From Gulosibacter sediminis (GTDB lineage: Bacteria; Actinomycetota; Actinomycetes; Actinomycetales; Microbacteriaceae): 6,700 nt of DNA. Each line of letters starts with the position of its first letter. Position 1 is the first letter of the stretch. The position numbers were made by a program, and so were the translations under genes. Shown piece after piece: positions 5,985 through 6,700 of this stretch. The notes under the pieces were generated by a model. The model was not told the DNA's origin, did not search any database, and saw only the letters and a list, made by a program, of their open reading frames with translations. The DNA lies in assembly GCF_014904065.1 (NCBI RefSeq), contig NZ_JACXJG010000012.1:34628-41327 (forward strand). Direction: 5' to 3'.

Positions 5985-6700
5985 GCCGCCGGGACGAATT
6001 CGCGGAGTCGCTTGCGACCTTACGCGCCGAGCACACCGATTTGCAGAACCAGCTCGCTGAGCCGGAGCTGCACTCGAATCCGGCCCGCGCCAAGAAGGTC
6101 AACCGCCGCTACGCGGAGCTCTCGCAGATCATCGCCGCCGACGACAAGCTCGCGGCCCTCGAGGGCGACCTTGAGGCCGCGGTCGAACTCGCGAAGGAAG
6201 ACGAGCTGTTCGCCGAGGAGGCCGAGACGACTCGCGCCCGCGTTGCCGAGCAATCCGAGAAGCTGCGCCGTCTGCTTATCCCTCGCGACCCCGACGACGG
6301 CCGCGACGTGATTATGGAGATCAAGGGCGGCGAGGGCGGCGAGGAATCGGCGCTGTTCGCGGCCGACCTCCTGCGCATGTACAGCCACTACGCCGAGCAA
6401 CGGGGTTGGAAGGTCGAGATACTCGACTCCACCACGAGTGACCTTGGCGGGTACAAGGACGTTCAGGTGGCGATCAAGTCGTCGTCGAACGACCCCGCCG
6501 AGGGCGTGTGGGCGTCGCTCAAGTACGAGGGTGGTGTGCACCGCGTGCAGCGCGTGCCCGCGACCGAATCACAGGGGCGCATCCACACCTCGACGACCGG
6601 TGTGCTCGTCTTCCCCGAGGTAGATGAGCCCGAAGAGGTGCAAATTGACCAGAACGACCTCAAGATCGACGTCTATCGTTCGTCGGGCCCCGGCGGCCAG
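5981..6700 (+). CDS. prfA: Peptide chain release factor 1 (3' end outside window)
   Basis: RF1 recognises UAA and UAG in the ribosomal A site and triggers release of the finished peptide. The 240 visible residues are about two thirds of the usual length of about 360. The N-terminal helical domain is roughly residues 1-100, followed by [15 protein letters not shown], typical of domain 2. [18 protein letters not shown] follows; its PAT (193-195) is the RF1 stop-codon-reading tripeptide and separates this protein from RF2, which has SPF. The window ends exactly on the catalytic GGQ (238-240), whose glutamine is normally methylated by PrmC/HemK. ATG 5981 overlaps the rho TGA as ATGA; no strong SD is visible, so translational coupling to rho is likely. 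A prmC gene commonly follows in Actinobacteria, but that lies beyond the window. Confidence 0.96.
   Translation, partial: MSRRDEFAESLATLRAEHTDLQNQLAEPELHSNPARAKKVNRRYAELSQIIAADDKLAALEGDLEAAVELAKEDELFAEEAETTRARVAEQSEKLRRLLIPRDPDDGRDVIMEIKGGEGGEESALFAADLLRMYSHYAEQRGWKVEILDSTTSDLGGYKDVQVAIKSSSNDPAEGVWASLKYEGGVHRVQRVPATESQGRIHTSTTGVLVFPEVDEPEEVQIDQNDLKIDVYRSSGPGGQ

Overview
The window reads as core chromosome of a high-GC actinobacterium, probably a member of the Micrococcales close to Microbacteriaceae. The reasons are strong G/C bias at third codon positions, GTG starts with 4-nt stop/start overlaps, the order lysA-hom-thrB-rho-prfA, and a Rho carrying the long low-complexity insertion typical of Actinobacteria (as in Micrococcus luteus Rho). 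I infer the lineage from protein style and synteny; no database was consulted. All genes lie on the + strand, and I see no mobile element, CRISPR array, tRNA or rRNA.

Layout: (1) positions 1-212 hold the C-terminal end of a protein that resembles the DUF2993/LmeA-like family. (2) After a 29-nt gap comes an amino-acid block of lysA (last step of lysine synthesis), hom (homoserine dehydrogenase with an ACT domain) and thrB (homoserine kinase). lysA/hom and hom/thrB each overlap by 4 nt (GTGA), so the three are almost certainly co-transcribed and translationally coupled. hom opens the branch from aspartate semialdehyde to threonine and methionine, while lysA finishes the competing lysine branch. 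Threonine synthase (thrC) is not in this block. (3) A 129-nt gap (3918-4046) separates thrB from rho. It holds a GC-rich hairpin and a Shine-Dalgarno sequence, with a candidate extended -10 element just upstream inside the end of thrB. (4) rho (transcription terminator) overlaps prfA (release factor 1) by ATGA. prfA runs off the window exactly at its catalytic GGQ.

The most unusual signal is in Rho. Its catalytic core aligns without gaps to E. coli Rho (constant offset of +219 residues). The Walker A lysine, catalytic glutamate, arginine valve and Walker B aspartate are kept. However, the arginine finger (E. coli R366) is leucine, R269 is glutamine, K336 is alanine, and the P-loop reads APPKSGKS instead of APPKAGKT. 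These changes cluster at the inter-subunit ATP and bicyclomycin site and suggest a Rho with altered ATPase coupling or natural bicyclomycin insensitivity.
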